Shown here: in pieces, positions 34,953-45,093 of the stretch
Layout: every line of letters begins with the position of its first letter
Numbering within the stretch: position 1 is the first letter of the stretch
Source of the DNA: Puteibacter caeruleilacunae
GTDB lineage: Bacteria > Bacteroidota > Bacteroidia > Bacteroidales > Prolixibacteraceae
Direction of reading: 5' to 3'
Assembly (NCBI GenBank): GCA_005217565.1
Contig: SJCO01000023.1
Coordinates: 20,413 to 84,412, forward strand
Length of the DNA stretch: 64,000 bases
The notes under the pieces: generated by a model
Seen by the model: only the letters and a program-made list of their open reading frames with translations
Databases searched by the model: none
What the model was told of the DNA's origin: nothing
Translations under genes and position numbers: made by a program

Positions 34953-36725
34953 TTAGGACTCATACTTGAGTAATGAAAAGATAAACTCTACTCCTCCCTC
35001 TGATCTATTACGTACAGAGATCTCTCCTTTCTGTAAACTTATAGCATTTTTTACAATGGCCAATCCCAATCCAGTTCCACCTAATTTTCTTGATCGTCCT
35101 TTATCAATTCTATAGAATCGCTCAAAGATTCGAGGTAGATGTTCTGCAGGAATACCAATACCCGTATCTGAGAATGAGAAGTAATAATAGTTCTCATCTT
35201 CATGGTAATTCTTCAGTGCTATTTTAATATCAGTTCCAGCATAGTTCAGGGCATTCTCCATTAAATTCTGCAACACTGATAACACAAGTGAGCGACTACC
35301 ATTCACATTCACTCCAGCATCAACATCCAACTTTATCTTGACATTTTTATTTTCTATCTCATGCTTAAAGTTATCAACAATCTCGTCGGCAATTTCCTTA
35401 ACATTAACCTTCTCGAAAGAGAAGTGCTCTCCGTCCTCATCAATCTTATTCAGCACTACAATGTCGTTAATAAGATCAGTCAATCGATTCGCTTGGTTAT
35501 TGGCCTTCTCTATAAAATATTTTTGTTTATCGAAATCGACCTCATCATTATTCAAGATGGTCTCAAGATACCCTTTAACAGAAGCAACTGGAGTCTTTAA
35601 CTCATGAGCAATATTAGAAGTCATTTGTTGCTTAATCAAGCGTCTCTTTTCTAATTTTGTGACATCAGTTATAATTACTTCAAAACTACGATCAGGGAAA
35701 ATAATGCACTGAATATTGAAGTACTTCGACTGTTTAAATACAGTTCTTTCCATCATTGGTAAATCATTCGAACTTATATCTCCATCAGCTAATGTTTCAT
35801 CTATAAATTCATTAAACTCATGAAACTCTTTGATCTCAAAGATATGTTCTGCTGTAATTGAAGAATGCTCGGCAATAATATTTACGAACTGAATAAAATG
35901 ATTATTGGTCAAAATCTTTTTACGCTCAACCGAGAAGAAAGCAACTCCCTCGTTTAATGCTTGTAAATGATTGATTAGTTTATCTCTTTCCTGACCTAGC
36001 TCATCTTTTGTACTTTTTAGGTCCTGATACATCTTTATAATCTGGTGACTAATTACACCTAACTCATTATTTGGGAAAGAAATATTAGCATCTATTTTAT
36101 CTTGACGACGTACTTTTACTGCAAAATCTTTTAAAGTGGTAATAGCATCTCCAAACTTCCGTGTTACAAATGCCAGGACTATCCAAACACCTAAAAACAG
36201 AGCAAGCATGAATACCAAGAACATACTCTCTCCCTTTAAGAAATTTTCAACAGCTACATCATAAACCATTGCAGTACGCACGAAGTAGCGATTGTAAAAC
36301 CTGGCATAGTAATAATAATCATTACCCGTGGTTGCTGATTGACGTATATCTGCTCCGAACTCTGAAAATAGTGCCTCCTTAACTTCGGGACGACTCTTAT
36401 GGTTCTCCATTGTAGAAACGTCCTTCACAGAGCTATCATACTTCACCTTACCATCCATATCGATTATGGTGATGCGGATGTCATCTTTTTTAAGTAGTGT
36501 TTTTAGTGAGTCAACCGCAATAAAATTGCCTTGCTCCACGAGATTATTTCCTTCGATATACTGATTGGTAATCTCCGTAATATTATCTAGTGTATTTTCC
36601 AGTTGCTCAGTTCGATACTTTTTTTCTCGAGAGAATTGGAATAAAACTACAGCCACTGTAAATATCGCAAATACAGCTGTGTAATATAAAAATAGCTTTC
36701 TTTGATAGGTGTTTCTGCTCACCAT
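34953..36725 (-). CDS. phoR: PhoR-like sensor histidine kinase
   Basis: A 590-residue membrane kinase. Membrane helices at ~10-28 and ~165-185 enclose a periplasmic domain. A HAMP-like/linker segment and a PAS-like domain (~245-345) follow, then the HisKA domain with the phosphorylated histidine in NIAHELKTPVASVKGY (~375) and the ATPase domain with DTGIGIPAEHLPRIF and GGTGLGLAIV. It should phosphorylate the response regulator encoded 21 bases upstream when phosphate is scarce. The function is assigned from the pst-phoU-phoB gene order. Confidence 0.9.
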   Translation of the reverse strand: MVSRNTYQRKLFLYYTAVFAIFTVAVVLFQFSREKKYRTEQLENTLDNITEITNQYIEGNNLVEQGNFIAVDSLKTLLKKDDIRITIIDMDGKVKYDSSVKDVSTMENHKSRPEVKEALFSEFGADIRQSATTGNDYYYYARFYNRYFVRTAMVYDVAVENFLKGESMFLVFMLALFLGVWIVLAFVTRKFGDAITTLKDFAVKVRRQDKIDANISFPNNELGVISHQIIKMYQDLKSTKDELGQERDKLINHLQALNEGVAFFSVERKKILTNNHFIQFVNIIAEHSSITAEHIFEIKEFHEFNEFIDETLADGDISSNDLPMMERTVFKQSKYFNIQCIIFPDRSFEVIITDVTKLEKRRLIKQQMTSNIAHELKTPVASVKGYLETILNNDEVDFDKQKYFIEKANNQANRLTDLINDIVVLNKIDEDGEHFSFEKVNVKEIADEIVDNFKHEIENKNVKIKLDVDAGVNVNGSRSLVLSVLQNLMENALNYAGTDIKIALKNYHEDENYYYFSFSDTGIGIPAEHLPRIFERFYRIDKGRSRKLGGTGLGLAIVKNAISLQKGEISVRNRSEGGVEFIFSLLKYES

Positions 36726-36746
36726 CTTAATTGATTTTTTTGGTTT

Positions 36747-37436
36747 TTAATCTATTTCCAGGAAATATCCATATCCCGGACGGTTTTTTAGGCATTTACC
36801 GTAGCTGCCAATTTTCTTACGCAATCGCGTTATATTTACATCTACAGTTCTTTCTGTTACAATTACATCATCACTCCATATTCTATTCAGAATATCCTCT
36901 CGGGAAAAGATACGCCCCTGATTTTCGATGAACATCCTTAAGATTTCTAACTCTTTCTTTGTAAGATCAATCTTCTCCTTTCCAATTACTACTCTTTTCT
37001 TATCAAGATCAAGCTTCAATTCACCTAATTGAATATCGCCCTCTTCTTTCATCTGTTTCGCACCAAACCTTCGTAATACAGCTTTAACCCGAGCTGTTAA
37101 TTCCTTGATAGAAAAAGGTTTTGCCATATAATCATCGGCGCCTAAATTAAATCCTGTTAATAGGTCATTCTCAGTATCTTTTGCTGTCAGAAATACAATC
37201 GGTACTGTAAGCTTTAACTCCTTTCTCACCTTTTCAGCCATTTTGAATCCAGACATCTTGCCCATCATCACATCCAGTAAAAGCAAATCATACTTTTCTA
37301 ACCTTTTTGTTAATGCTTCTTCTGCAGAATAGGCTACATCTATATCAAAGCCCTCACTTTCAAGGTTAAATTGTAAAATCTCACATAAATCCTCCTCGTC
37401 GTCAACGACAAGAATTCTTTTTTTAGGATCACTCAT
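36747..37436 (-). CDS. phoB: PhoB-like OmpR-family response regulator
   Basis: A 229-residue two-domain regulator. The receiver domain (~5-118) shows the acidic pair in VVDDEED, the phosphorylated aspartate in LLLLDVMMG (~54), the threonine in FLTAKD and the lysine in AKPF. The winged-helix DNA-binding domain (~130-227) has ERTVDVNITRLRKKIG. It lies between phoU and the kinase gene. Its likely target is the 11-bp repeat array at 43012-43083 in front of the porin-pst operon. Confidence 0.92.
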   Translation of the reverse strand: MSDPKKRILVVDDEEDLCEILQFNLESEGFDIDVAYSAEEALTKRLEKYDLLLLDVMMGKMSGFKMAEKVRKELKLTVPIVFLTAKDTENDLLTGFNLGADDYMAKPFSIKELTARVKAVLRRFGAKQMKEEGDIQLGELKLDLDKKRVVIGKEKIDLTKKELEILRMFIENQGRIFSREDILNRIWSDDVIVTERTVDVNITRLRKKIGSYGKCLKNRPGYGYFLEID

Positions 37437-37480
37437 GATTATTTTATTTCAGGATTTAACAAGCCCTCCTTATACAGTTT

Positions 37481-38188
37481 CTACTTCTTTGGCACTTCGT
37501 CCTCCGACTTAATATCTTTATGTCTTAAATCGGTTCCTTCCAAAGAATAAATTGATGCTTCTGCAATATTGGTTGCATGATCAGCAATACGTTCGATATC
37601 AGATATCACACCATGAAGGTTAATGAAACTAAGCAGCATTCTTTGGGTCTCCTTGTTGTAATCACCCTTAGAAATATTCTTCTTCAATAGTTTCCTATTC
37701 ATTTCATTAACCACCACGTCATTTTTTATAGTCCATATGGCGTACTCCTTATCTTCATTCGTAAAAGAAATCAAGGCTTTCTCAACCATATTAACGCTTG
37801 ATATCAACATATTTGATATCACATCAGCAAGACCTGCATAAATATCGGGTTCTTTAATTTTCCCTATAAAATTAACAATATTGTAAATCAAGTCACCAAT
37901 ACGCTCCAAATTTATGGTCATACGGTAGCATGCCATCAATTTTCTAAGATCAGAAGCCATAGGGTGATGAAGAGATATTGTATTCACAATCTTATCACTT
38001 ATTTTTACCTCTAGCTTGTCGAGTTTGGCCTCATTCTTTTTAATCTCTGCAACAATATCTTGAGGTAATTCTACTTTTCCAGTATTAACAACTGTCTCTA
38101 ATAGATCAAGCTGATGAAGAATCAGATTCGCAAATTCTGAAAAATTCTTCATGATATCCTGTATTGCACTTTCCTTCTTAACGTACAT
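37481..38188 (-). CDS. phoU: Phosphate signalling complex protein PhoU
   Basis: A 235-residue all-helical protein, two PhoU three-helix repeats (~15-110 and ~120-215). The metal-binding style motifs MTINLERIGDLIYNIV and ISDIERIADHATNIAE are clear. PhoU links the Pst transporter to the PhoR kinase and turns the response down when phosphate is plentiful. It lies between pstB and phoB in one minus-strand operon. Confidence 0.95.
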   Translation of the reverse strand: MYVKKESAIQDIMKNFSEFANLILHQLDLLETVVNTGKVELPQDIVAEIKKNEAKLDKLEVKISDKIVNTISLHHPMASDLRKLMACYRMTINLERIGDLIYNIVNFIGKIKEPDIYAGLADVISNMLISSVNMVEKALISFTNEDKEYAIWTIKNDVVVNEMNRKLLKKNISKGDYNKETQRMLLSFINLHGVISDIERIADHATNIAEASIYSLEGTDLRHKDIKSEDEVPKK

Positions 38189-38233
38189 GAGTTCTTTATT
38201 TTATCAAATTCATTAATTCAGTTCTAAGCTCTA

Positions 38234-39052
38234 TTAACCAAATTTTCCGGTTAGATAACCTTCTGTTCTTGAATCACGAGGATTGGTAAACATCACTTTT
38301 GTTTTATCATATTCAACTAGTTCTCCAAGATACATGAACATCGAATAATCTGAAATTCGAGCCGCTTGCGACATGTTATGCGTTACTAAAACGATGGTAT
38401 AATCCTTTTTAAGTTCCACCAACAGATCTTCTACTTTCGCTGTGGCCACAGGATCTAAAGCAGATGTAGGTTCATCCAACAAGATTACCTCAGGCTGAAA
38501 TGCTAATGCTCGGGCAATACACAATCTTTGCTGCTGTCCTCCTGACAGAAACGTCCCTTTTTTCATTAAAGAATCCTTCACCTCATCCCATAAAGCCACA
38601 TTTCTCAACGATCGCTCTACGATCTCATCACGTTCAGCTCTTTTTAATTTGATTCCATTTAGCTTGTATCCGGCAATCACATTATCATATATACTCATCG
38701 TTGGAAAAGGATTCGGCCTTTGGAATACCATTCCGATCTTACGACGAAGTTTGATAGTCGACATCTTCAAAATATCGTCATCATGTAAGTTAATTTTACC
38801 TTCTGTGACTATATCCGGATACAATTCATGCATACGATTAATGGCACGTAACAACGTACTTTTACCACAACCCGAAGGTCCCATAATCGCTGTAATTGCG
38901 TTTTTCTTAATATCGGCATTTACATGCTTTACCGCATATTTATCTTTATTGTAAGCAATGGATAAATCCTGTATCGATAAAACAGGATTCTTAATATCCA
39001 CAATTCTCTCTTCCATCTTCACTTGTTTTTCAGCCATCGCAACCGTTGTCAT
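38234..39052 (-). CDS. pstB: Phosphate ABC transporter ATP-binding protein
   Basis: A 272-residue ABC ATPase energising phosphate uptake. It has the Walker [18 protein letters not shown]-loop [11 protein letters not shown], signature [15 protein letters not shown] and Walker [13 protein letters not shown], all with PstB-specific wording. An alternative ATG five codons in (39037) would remove a short tail. It sits 10 bases downstream of pstA. Confidence 0.98.
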   Translation of the reverse strand: MTTVAMAEKQVKMEERIVDIKNPVLSIQDLSIAYNKDKYAVKHVNADIKKNAITAIMGPSGCGKSTLLRAINRMHELYPDIVTEGKINLHDDDILKMSTIKLRRKIGMVFQRPNPFPTMSIYDNVIAGYKLNGIKLKRAERDEIVERSLRNVALWDEVKDSLMKKGTFLSGGQQQRLCIARALAFQPEVILLDEPTSALDPVATAKVEDLLVELKKDYTIVLVTHNMSQAARISDYSMFMYLGELVEYDKTKVMFTNPRDSRTEGYLTGKFG

Positions 39053-39062
39053 AATTTCAAGT

Positions 39063-39956
39063 CTAAATTGTTCTCCGCTTAGCAGCGATACGTTTTGATA
39101 TGATATTCAGCGTCAATACAAAGCCCATCAAGAACAATGATGAACTCCAGATAAGATCAACCATATTGGGATCATTATAGAACTCCCAAATAAGTAATGG
39201 CACTGCACTGGTTGGTTTAGCGATATTCATATTTACTACCGGGCTTCCTAATGTTGTAAGCATTAAAGGAGCTGTTTCACCAATGATTCTTGATATTGCA
39301 AGTAAAATCCCAGTCATTAGACCACTAAAACCTGTTGGGATTAGTACACGCAATATTATTTTATAATAAGGAACACCCAGCGCTAAACCGGCCTCCTTTA
39401 TCGAGGTTGGAATCATTTTCATTGTTTCTTCCGTTGATCGAATAATCAACGGAAGCATCATAATACATAACGACACACTTCCTGCCAAAGCAGAGAATCC
39501 AGTCGTTACATGCTTTACTATCCATAAATATGAAATCAGACCTAATACAATTGAAGGCACTCCTTGCAATACATCTGCAATACTTCTAATTAATCCGGCA
39601 TAACGCTTCGCCTGATTTTCATACAGATAAATTCCGATAATAACACCTAATGGAATAGCCATTACGGAAGCTAAAACCACCACCAATAAACTACCTGTAA
39701 TTCCATTCAATATTCCACCAGGTATAATCTCTCCCTGAGATACGGCCATCATGGCCTCAAATGTATCTGGAGTTGTTTGAGTAAAAAAGTTAAAATTAAA
39801 CTGTCGAAATCCTTTTACTACCAACTTTCCAATAATCATAACAATAGGAGAGATGGTAACAACCGACATAACAACAATGAACCAGAAAAAGATACGATCC
39901 TTTAATTTTCTGTAACTGGAATTATCCTGATTTGCTAATTCTATTTGTGCTTTCAT
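39063..39956 (-). CDS. pstA: Phosphate ABC transporter permease PstA
   Basis: A 297-residue inner-membrane permease with six predicted helices. The EAA-type loop ([18 protein letters not shown]) that docks on PstB is at ~190-210. It partners PstC, whose gene ends 15 bases upstream. Confidence 0.96.
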   Translation of the reverse strand: MKAQIELANQDNSSYRKLKDRIFFWFIVVMSVVTISPIVMIIGKLVVKGFRQFNFNFFTQTTPDTFEAMMAVSQGEIIPGGILNGITGSLLVVVLASVMAIPLGVIIGIYLYENQAKRYAGLIRSIADVLQGVPSIVLGLISYLWIVKHVTTGFSALAGSVSLCIMMLPLIIRSTEETMKMIPTSIKEAGLALGVPYYKIILRVLIPTGFSGLMTGILLAISRIIGETAPLMLTTLGSPVVNMNIAKPTSAVPLLIWEFYNDPNMVDLIWSSSLFLMGFVLTLNIISKRIAAKRRTI

Positions 39957-39971
39957 AACTAATCTAATTTA

Positions 39972-40823
39972 TCAGGAGAATTTCTTGATTATTATTTTTC
40001 CAATCCAGTTCACCAAAGCAGTAATGATAAACAGTAATAGGCCGATACCAATTAAGGCACTCAACTTTAATCCATCTGCTTCTCCAAACTGATTTGCAAT
40101 CACACTGGCCATTGTATTACCTGTTCCAAACAAGCTATCTGGAACAACGTTTGAATTACCAATTAACATTGTTACAGCCATCGTCTCACCTAATGCCCGA
40201 CCAAATGCAAGAATATAACTAGCCACAATACCTGAACGTGCATTAGGCAAAATCACCGTAAACACAACCTCCATTCTGGTTGCACCCAGTGAATAGGCTG
40301 CCTCTTTGAGTTCGTTAGGTACCATTGAAATAATTTCATTACTCAACGATGTTGCGTAAGGAATAATCATTATGGCAAGAATAATTCCTGAAGTAAAAAC
40401 TCCATATCCCTGAGGACTTAGTCCTAGCTCCATGATGATTGGTCGCAGTGTGTAAAATCCCCATAATCCATATACAATAGAAGGAACACCTGCCAGAAGA
40501 TCAACCATAGAACTGATTACAGAGGCAACAGCCGATTTTCTAAAATACTCACCTATAAATAATGAAGTAGAGAAAGCCATAGGTAAACAAATGACAATAG
40601 CCAGAATCGATGTAATCAATGTCCCGGCAATAAATGGCAATGCACCATAATTCTCTCTTCCTTCCGTTGGATCCCACTCATTGGAGAACACAAATCCTAA
40701 ACCAAACTCTTTAAACACAGGTATGGCTCCCATGATCAATGAGAAAACCATACCTGCAGCTGTTAATAAGATGATTAAAGAGGCTGCAAAAAGAATTTGC
40801 TTTGTAACTTTATCACTCTTCAT
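39972..40823 (-). CDS. pstC: Phosphate ABC transporter permease PstC
   Basis: A 283-residue inner-membrane permease with six predicted helices; the first is at ~12-32. The EAA-type loop NELKEAAYSLGATRMEVV is at ~165-185. PstC and PstA together form the channel fed by PstS. It lies 29 bases after pstS. Confidence 0.96.
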   Translation of the reverse strand: MKSDKVTKQILFAASLIILLTAAGMVFSLIMGAIPVFKEFGLGFVFSNEWDPTEGRENYGALPFIAGTLITSILAIVICLPMAFSTSLFIGEYFRKSAVASVISSMVDLLAGVPSIVYGLWGFYTLRPIIMELGLSPQGYGVFTSGIILAIMIIPYATSLSNEIISMVPNELKEAAYSLGATRMEVVFTVILPNARSGIVASYILAFGRALGETMAVTMLIGNSNVVPDSLFGTGNTMASVIANQFGEADGLKLSALIGIGLLLFIITALVNWIGKIIIKKFS

Positions 40824-40852
40824 CTATAATTCAGTCCTAATATATTTAACGC

Positions 40853-41923
40853 TTACTTCAATACTGGTGAACCATTATAGGTCACTGAACGAAGAATTGT
40901 TTTTGCTTGATTAACTGCTTTCTCTGGAAGTGGAGCATAGTTAACTTTCTCAGCTACCAACTGAGCCTCACCTGCGATCAACCAATCAAGAAACTTCAGA
41001 GTTTCCTCAGCTTGTGCTTTCGAGCGACCATCATATGCTTGCTCTTTATATAGAATAATCCAGGTAAATCCACTAATAGGATAAGCATCTGCATCAGAAG
41101 AATTTGTCAACATTACTCGTGTATCTGCAGGAATTTCTCCTTTTGCCGCTGCACTAATTGATGCAATAGATGGCTCGATATATTTTCCAGCAGCATTTTG
41201 AACTTTAGCTACAGCAATGCTTTGTGCAAAAGCATACTCTGATCCAATATAACCAATTGCCCCGGCTGTTTGCTTAATTGTTCCGGCAACTCCAGGATTT
41301 CCTTTTGCTCCCATTCCAACAGGCCACTTCAATGATTTTCCGCGTCCAACTTCTGTTTCCCACTTAGAGCTAATCTTGCTCATATAGTCACTGAAAATGA
41401 ACGTTGTTCCACTACCGTCTGAACGATGAACAAAAGTGATTGCCATATCTGGTAGGTTAGCACCAGGATTATTAGCTTTCAAACGACTATCATTCCATTT
41501 TGTGATTTCACCCATAAAAATCTTCTCTAACAAATCGTTCGATAATTTTAGCTCATCAACACCAGGAAGATTATATGCGATTACTACTGCACCAAGACAA
41601 GTAGGAATATGTACAATTTCTGCAGGAAGATCGGCAGCTTTTTCATCAGAAAGAAATGCATCTGACGCTCCAAAATCTACAACCTTATCCTTCAAGCTTC
41701 GGATACCGCCACCTGAACCAATTCCACCATAAGTCAATAACAGACCTGTTTCTTTGGTGTACTGCTTAAATACCATATTATAGAATGGCATAGGGAAAGT
41801 TGCTCCTGCGGCAGTTAATGAAACAGATTTCTTTTTTGCACCAGTGCTTTTGTCTGATTTCTTACTGTTTTGACATCCTACCAAGACAGCAAGACACATT
41901 GCAATAGCTAATAGTTTTCTCAT
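40853..41923 (-). CDS. pstS: Phosphate-binding lipoprotein PstS
   Basis: A 356-residue periplasmic phosphate-binding protein. The signal sequence ends in VLVGC, so it is membrane-anchored. Phosphate-contacting motifs are TAAGATFPMPFY, GGIGSGGGIRSLKD and HRSDGSGTTFIFSDY. It is the second gene of the Pho operon, after a porin that could supply phosphate through the outer membrane. Confidence 0.97.
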   Translation of the reverse strand: MRKLLAIAMCLAVLVGCQNSKKSDKSTGAKKKSVSLTAAGATFPMPFYNMVFKQYTKETGLLLTYGGIGSGGGIRSLKDKVVDFGASDAFLSDEKAADLPAEIVHIPTCLGAVVIAYNLPGVDELKLSNDLLEKIFMGEITKWNDSRLKANNPGANLPDMAITFVHRSDGSGTTFIFSDYMSKISSKWETEVGRGKSLKWPVGMGAKGNPGVAGTIKQTAGAIGYIGSEYAFAQSIAVAKVQNAAGKYIEPSIASISAAAKGEIPADTRVMLTNSSDADAYPISGFTWIILYKEQAYDGRSKAQAEETLKFLDWLIAGEAQLVAEKVNYAPLPEKAVNQAKTILRSVTYNGSPVLK

Positions 41924-41980
41924 CTTGTTTTTCGATTAAGTTCTTTAAATTTTTATCAGATTCTATATTCAATAAATGTA

Positions 41981-42964
41981 TTAGAACTTCAATTCAAGGT
42001 TCACATACAGACTAGATGTGAAGTCTTTTGAATCCTGCTTTGGACTCCATCCTCTGTAGTTTGGAGAGAGCTTTACTCCTCTTACTGGGCTGTATTCCAA
42101 TCCTGCGATGAATAAGTCTCCATCTCGATTAACATTCCAGCCTTCTGATGCCCCTGATAGCTTATCTGAAGTTAGGCTATCATAACGACCGTAAACTTTA
42201 ACTTTTTCACTAACTTCTACAGTTGAGTAGAATGAAACACCCGAAAAGTCGCGACCATCGATCATTCCGTTGTTCTTCTGATGGTTGTATTCTGCTGCGA
42301 TATTGAATTTATCAGCAGTATAACCTATATATGTCGCCAATGATGTTTGAGCTGCATCATCTTTCATATGGTCATAGTATCCACGAATAACTACTTTATC
42401 GACTGGTCTAAGCGTTAAACCAAACCCCTTCTTAAAGATACTGTCTCCTTGTAGTTTCTTGTATCCCTCACCATTTGTAAGAGAGAAATCAACACTTACA
42501 AAGTCTGAAAGATTATATTCAACACTCAGTCCTAAATCAGCACTTGGCCCAAATTTGTACTGATCCTGGAATGACTTCAACAAGTAGCGATATCCCCATT
42601 GTTTTTCTTGAATCTTAAACTGCTTTGATCCGATTAATCCGAACTCAACAGCTAAACGATCTTTCTTATATTTTACTAATGCATTCTTCAAGTAAGCTGT
42701 CATTTCTAATTTTCCTGCAGCAGGGTTACCTACATCCAATACTAACTTGGTTGAAAATTCTGGACTGAATTTGTATTCATAACCAAAATATGCTCTGGTA
42801 ATCTCAAAAGCAGAGGCGCTTTCTCCATCAGTGATGTCAGTATGGTAATTACTGAAAATTTTCACTAAAGGTTTTCCATTAGGTTTAAATTCACTGTTGT
42901 CCTGTGCTATCAAATTTCCGGTAATTGCAAATAATAGTGCGATAGCTAATTGTAATCTTCTCAT
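41981..42964 (-). CDS. Phosphate-regulated porin (OprO/OprP-like beta-barrel)
   Basis: A 327-residue outer-membrane barrel. The signal peptide ends near NLIAQ (~20). Amphipathic strands run throughout and the protein ends in YVNLELKF, an aromatic-terminal strand. A role in phosphate entry is inferred from its position: the first gene behind the PHO-type repeat array and 57 bases before pstS. The sequence alone does not fix selectivity. Confidence 0.85.
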   Translation of the reverse strand: MRRLQLAIALLFAITGNLIAQDNSEFKPNGKPLVKIFSNYHTDITDGESASAFEITRAYFGYEYKFSPEFSTKLVLDVGNPAAGKLEMTAYLKNALVKYKKDRLAVEFGLIGSKQFKIQEKQWGYRYLLKSFQDQYKFGPSADLGLSVEYNLSDFVSVDFSLTNGEGYKKLQGDSIFKKGFGLTLRPVDKVVIRGYYDHMKDDAAQTSLATYIGYTADKFNIAAEYNHQKNNGMIDGRDFSGVSFYSTVEVSEKVKVYGRYDSLTSDKLSGASEGWNVNRDGDLFIAGLEYSPVRGVKLSPNYRGWSPKQDSKDFTSSLYVNLELKF

Positions 42965-43011
42965 GTTATTTAATTAATTTATTTTCTTTACCTAAATGTG
43001 TGTGTTCTTTC

Positions 43012-43083
43012 GTCATTTTGACGTTACAAAAATTCATCATTAGTGTTACACTGCAATTACGCTCTTGTTACATAGTTGTTACA
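43012..43083 (-). promoter_or_regulatory. PHO-box-like array of 11-bp TGTAAC repeats
   Basis: On the plus strand GTTACA occurs at 43023, 43045, 43067 and 43078, spaced 22, 22 and 11. Read on the minus strand this is a series of 11-bp units starting TGTAAC, with degenerate units (CGTAATTGCAG, TGATGAATTTT) filling the gaps. PhoB proteins bind direct 11-bp repeats, so this is very probably the PhoB operator of the porin-pst-phoU-phoBR operon, ~60-120 bases before the first gene. Confidence 0.85.
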
Positions 43084-43186
43084 ATTTACGATCACCACAC
43101 AACACTACTGATTAACAAATCATTCCAATAGCATAAGACACAAAAAAGAGAAGAAGTACGAAGTAGTTTTAAAAAAAAAGCAAAAA

Positions 43187-43213
43187 AAAACCGCTGCAAA
43201 ATGCAACGGTTTT
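43187..43213 (-). terminator. Intrinsic terminator after argB
   Basis: AAAACCGCTGCA (43187-43198) pairs with TGCAACGGTTTT (43202-43213) with one mismatch and a tiny loop. On the minus strand a long T-run follows. It closes the arg operon. Confidence 0.9.
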
Positions 43214-43240
43214 AATCTTATAATATTTGTAAGTCTTAGA

Positions 43241-44044
43241 TTACAGCATCAATCTTGTTCCAGAGTTTATGTTACTTCCTAGCTGATCTGCTCGTGTAAT
43301 TGTTACACTCTCAACTCCATTTCGCATGGCACTAAATCCATTATCTAATTTAGGAATCATACCATCCTTAATAACCTTGTCCTCTTTTGCATCTTGATAC
43401 AACTCATAGGTCAATTCTGAAATAACAGAATCATCATCCTCTGGATTTGAAAGTACTCCCTTCTTCTCGAAGCAGTACACTAAATTTACACGATAATGGT
43501 GACTCAAAGCAATTGCCAATTCCGATGCAATTGTATCAGCATTGGTATTCAACATCTGTCCTTTTCCATCATGAGTTAAAGGAGCCACTACAGGAACAAC
43601 ACCCTGATCAATAATGGTTTCTAACTCACGCGTAGAAACATCCATGATATCACCAACATATCCATAATCGATCTCTTTCACTGGACGTTTTACAGCACGA
43701 ATAAGATCCATATCAGCACCAGTCATTCCCATTGCATTACAATTCAATGCTTGAAGTCCTGATACTAATTTCTTATTTACCAAACCGCCATAAACCATGG
43801 TTACAACTTCCAACATGGCCTCATCGGTAATACGGCGACCTTCAACCATTTTGGTTTCAACGCCTAACCTTTCTGCCATAGCTGTTGCTGATCGCCCTCC
43901 ACCATGAACAAGAATCTTATTTCCAGATATTCGGCTGAAATCAAACAGTAGCGCCTTTAACGAGTCTTCCTCTTCAACTACTTTTCCACCGACTTTTACG
44001 ATTGTTAATCTTTCCATTCTATCAGTAATGTTGTTTTCTGACAT
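43241..44044 (-). CDS. argB: N-acylglutamate kinase (ArgB)
   Basis: Phosphorylates the N-acylglutamate intermediate in arginine synthesis. Length is 267 residues (an ATG at 44017, MERLTIVKVGGKV, is an alternative start). Amino-acid-kinase fold with VKVGGKV, ILVHGGGRSATAMAERLG, and the C-terminal IPKLDNGFSAMRNGVESV region. Given the Pro90-type transcarbamylase next door, the acyl group is probably succinyl rather than acetyl. It is the last gene of the cluster. Confidence 0.94.
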   Translation of the reverse strand: MSENNITDRMERLTIVKVGGKVVEEEDSLKALLFDFSRISGNKILVHGGGRSATAMAERLGVETKMVEGRRITDEAMLEVVTMVYGGLVNKKLVSGLQALNCNAMGMTGADMDLIRAVKRPVKEIDYGYVGDIMDVSTRELETIIDQGVVPVVAPLTHDGKGQMLNTNADTIASELAIALSHHYRVNLVYCFEKKGVLSNPEDDDSVISELTYELYQDAKEDKVIKDGMIPKLDNGFSAMRNGVESVTITRADQLGSNINSGTRLML

Positions 44045-44090
44045 CCAAAATACGAATAAATGTATTAATAACTGATCTAAATAATTAAAC

Positions 44091-45038
44091 CTATAAATCT
44101 TCCAAGATTCTCTTCAGCACAGCCTGTGCCGAAACGACACGGTTAGCCGCCTCCGCAATAACCAAAGAACGATCACTCTCAATTACGCCATCAGTTACGA
44201 TCATATTTCGACGAACAGGTAAACAGTGCATAAAGTAAGCGTTGTTGGTCAGTGCCATCTTTTCCTCATCAACGGTCCAACTTCTGTCGGTAGATAGGAT
44301 TTGACCATATTCACTATACGATGCCCAGTTTTTAGCGTAGATAAAGTCAGCTCCTTCAAAAGCTTTTTCCTGATCATATTCCACTTTGGCATTTCCCACA
44401 AATTCAGGCGCCAACTCATACCCCTTAGGATGTGTTATCACAAGATCATAGTCGGCAACTTGCATCCACTCAGCAAATGAGTTAGGTACCGCTTGAGGCA
44501 AAGCTCTTGGGTGAGGTGCCCATGTAAGTACAACCTTAGGACGATCAACTTTTTTATGCTCTTCAATAGTGATATGATCAGCAAAAGATTGCAATGGATG
44601 ACGAGTTGCAGCCTCCATACTAACAACAGGCACTCCTGCATATTGGATAAACTGACTCAAAATTTTCTCCTCATAATCATCTTGTTTACTCTCAAAACGA
44701 GCAAAAGAACGAACACCTATCACATCACAATAGCTTCCAATAACCGGCACAGCCTCCAATAGGTGTTCTGGTTTGTCTCCATCCATTATAACTCCTCGCT
44801 CTGTTTCCAACTTCCAAGCTCCTTGATTTACATCCAGAACAATGGTATTCATTCCAAGATTCATGGCTGCCTTTTGTGTACTCAATCGTGTACGCAGACT
44901 GGAATTAAAGAATAACAACACCATTGTCTTGTTTTCACCAAGATGCTTAAATCCGTAAGGATTCTTTTTTACTTCAAATGCTTCGTCTAAGGCTTGATTC
45001 AAGTCCTCGACATCATGTACTGATGTAAAATGTCTCAT
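44091..45038 (-). CDS. argF': N-succinyl-L-ornithine carbamoyltransferase (ArgF')
   Basis: Transfers the carbamoyl group of carbamoyl phosphate to an N-acylated ornithine. Length is 315 residues. The carbamoyl-phosphate loop is NSSLRTRLS (~45-53), followed by the HPLQSFAD motif and the late MHCLPVRRN motif. At residue 90 (DGDKPEHLLE) there is a proline, the residue reported to distinguish succinylornithine enzymes (P90, Bacteroides fragilis) from acetylornithine ones (a glutamate). It lies 46 bases before argB. The matching ArgE-like deacylase is encoded separately at 13794-14858. Confidence 0.93.
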   Translation of the reverse strand: MRHFTSVHDVEDLNQALDEAFEVKKNPYGFKHLGENKTMVLLFFNSSLRTRLSTQKAAMNLGMNTIVLDVNQGAWKLETERGVIMDGDKPEHLLEAVPVIGSYCDVIGVRSFARFESKQDDYEEKILSQFIQYAGVPVVSMEAATRHPLQSFADHITIEEHKKVDRPKVVLTWAPHPRALPQAVPNSFAEWMQVADYDLVITHPKGYELAPEFVGNAKVEYDQEKAFEGADFIYAKNWASYSEYGQILSTDRSWTVDEEKMALTNNAYFMHCLPVRRNMIVTDGVIESDRSLVIAEAANRVVSAQAVLKRILEDL

Positions 45039-45093
45039 AATCTTTCTATTTTAATACCCGCGTACCGGGCAACCATTTTTCTAATCAATTTTA

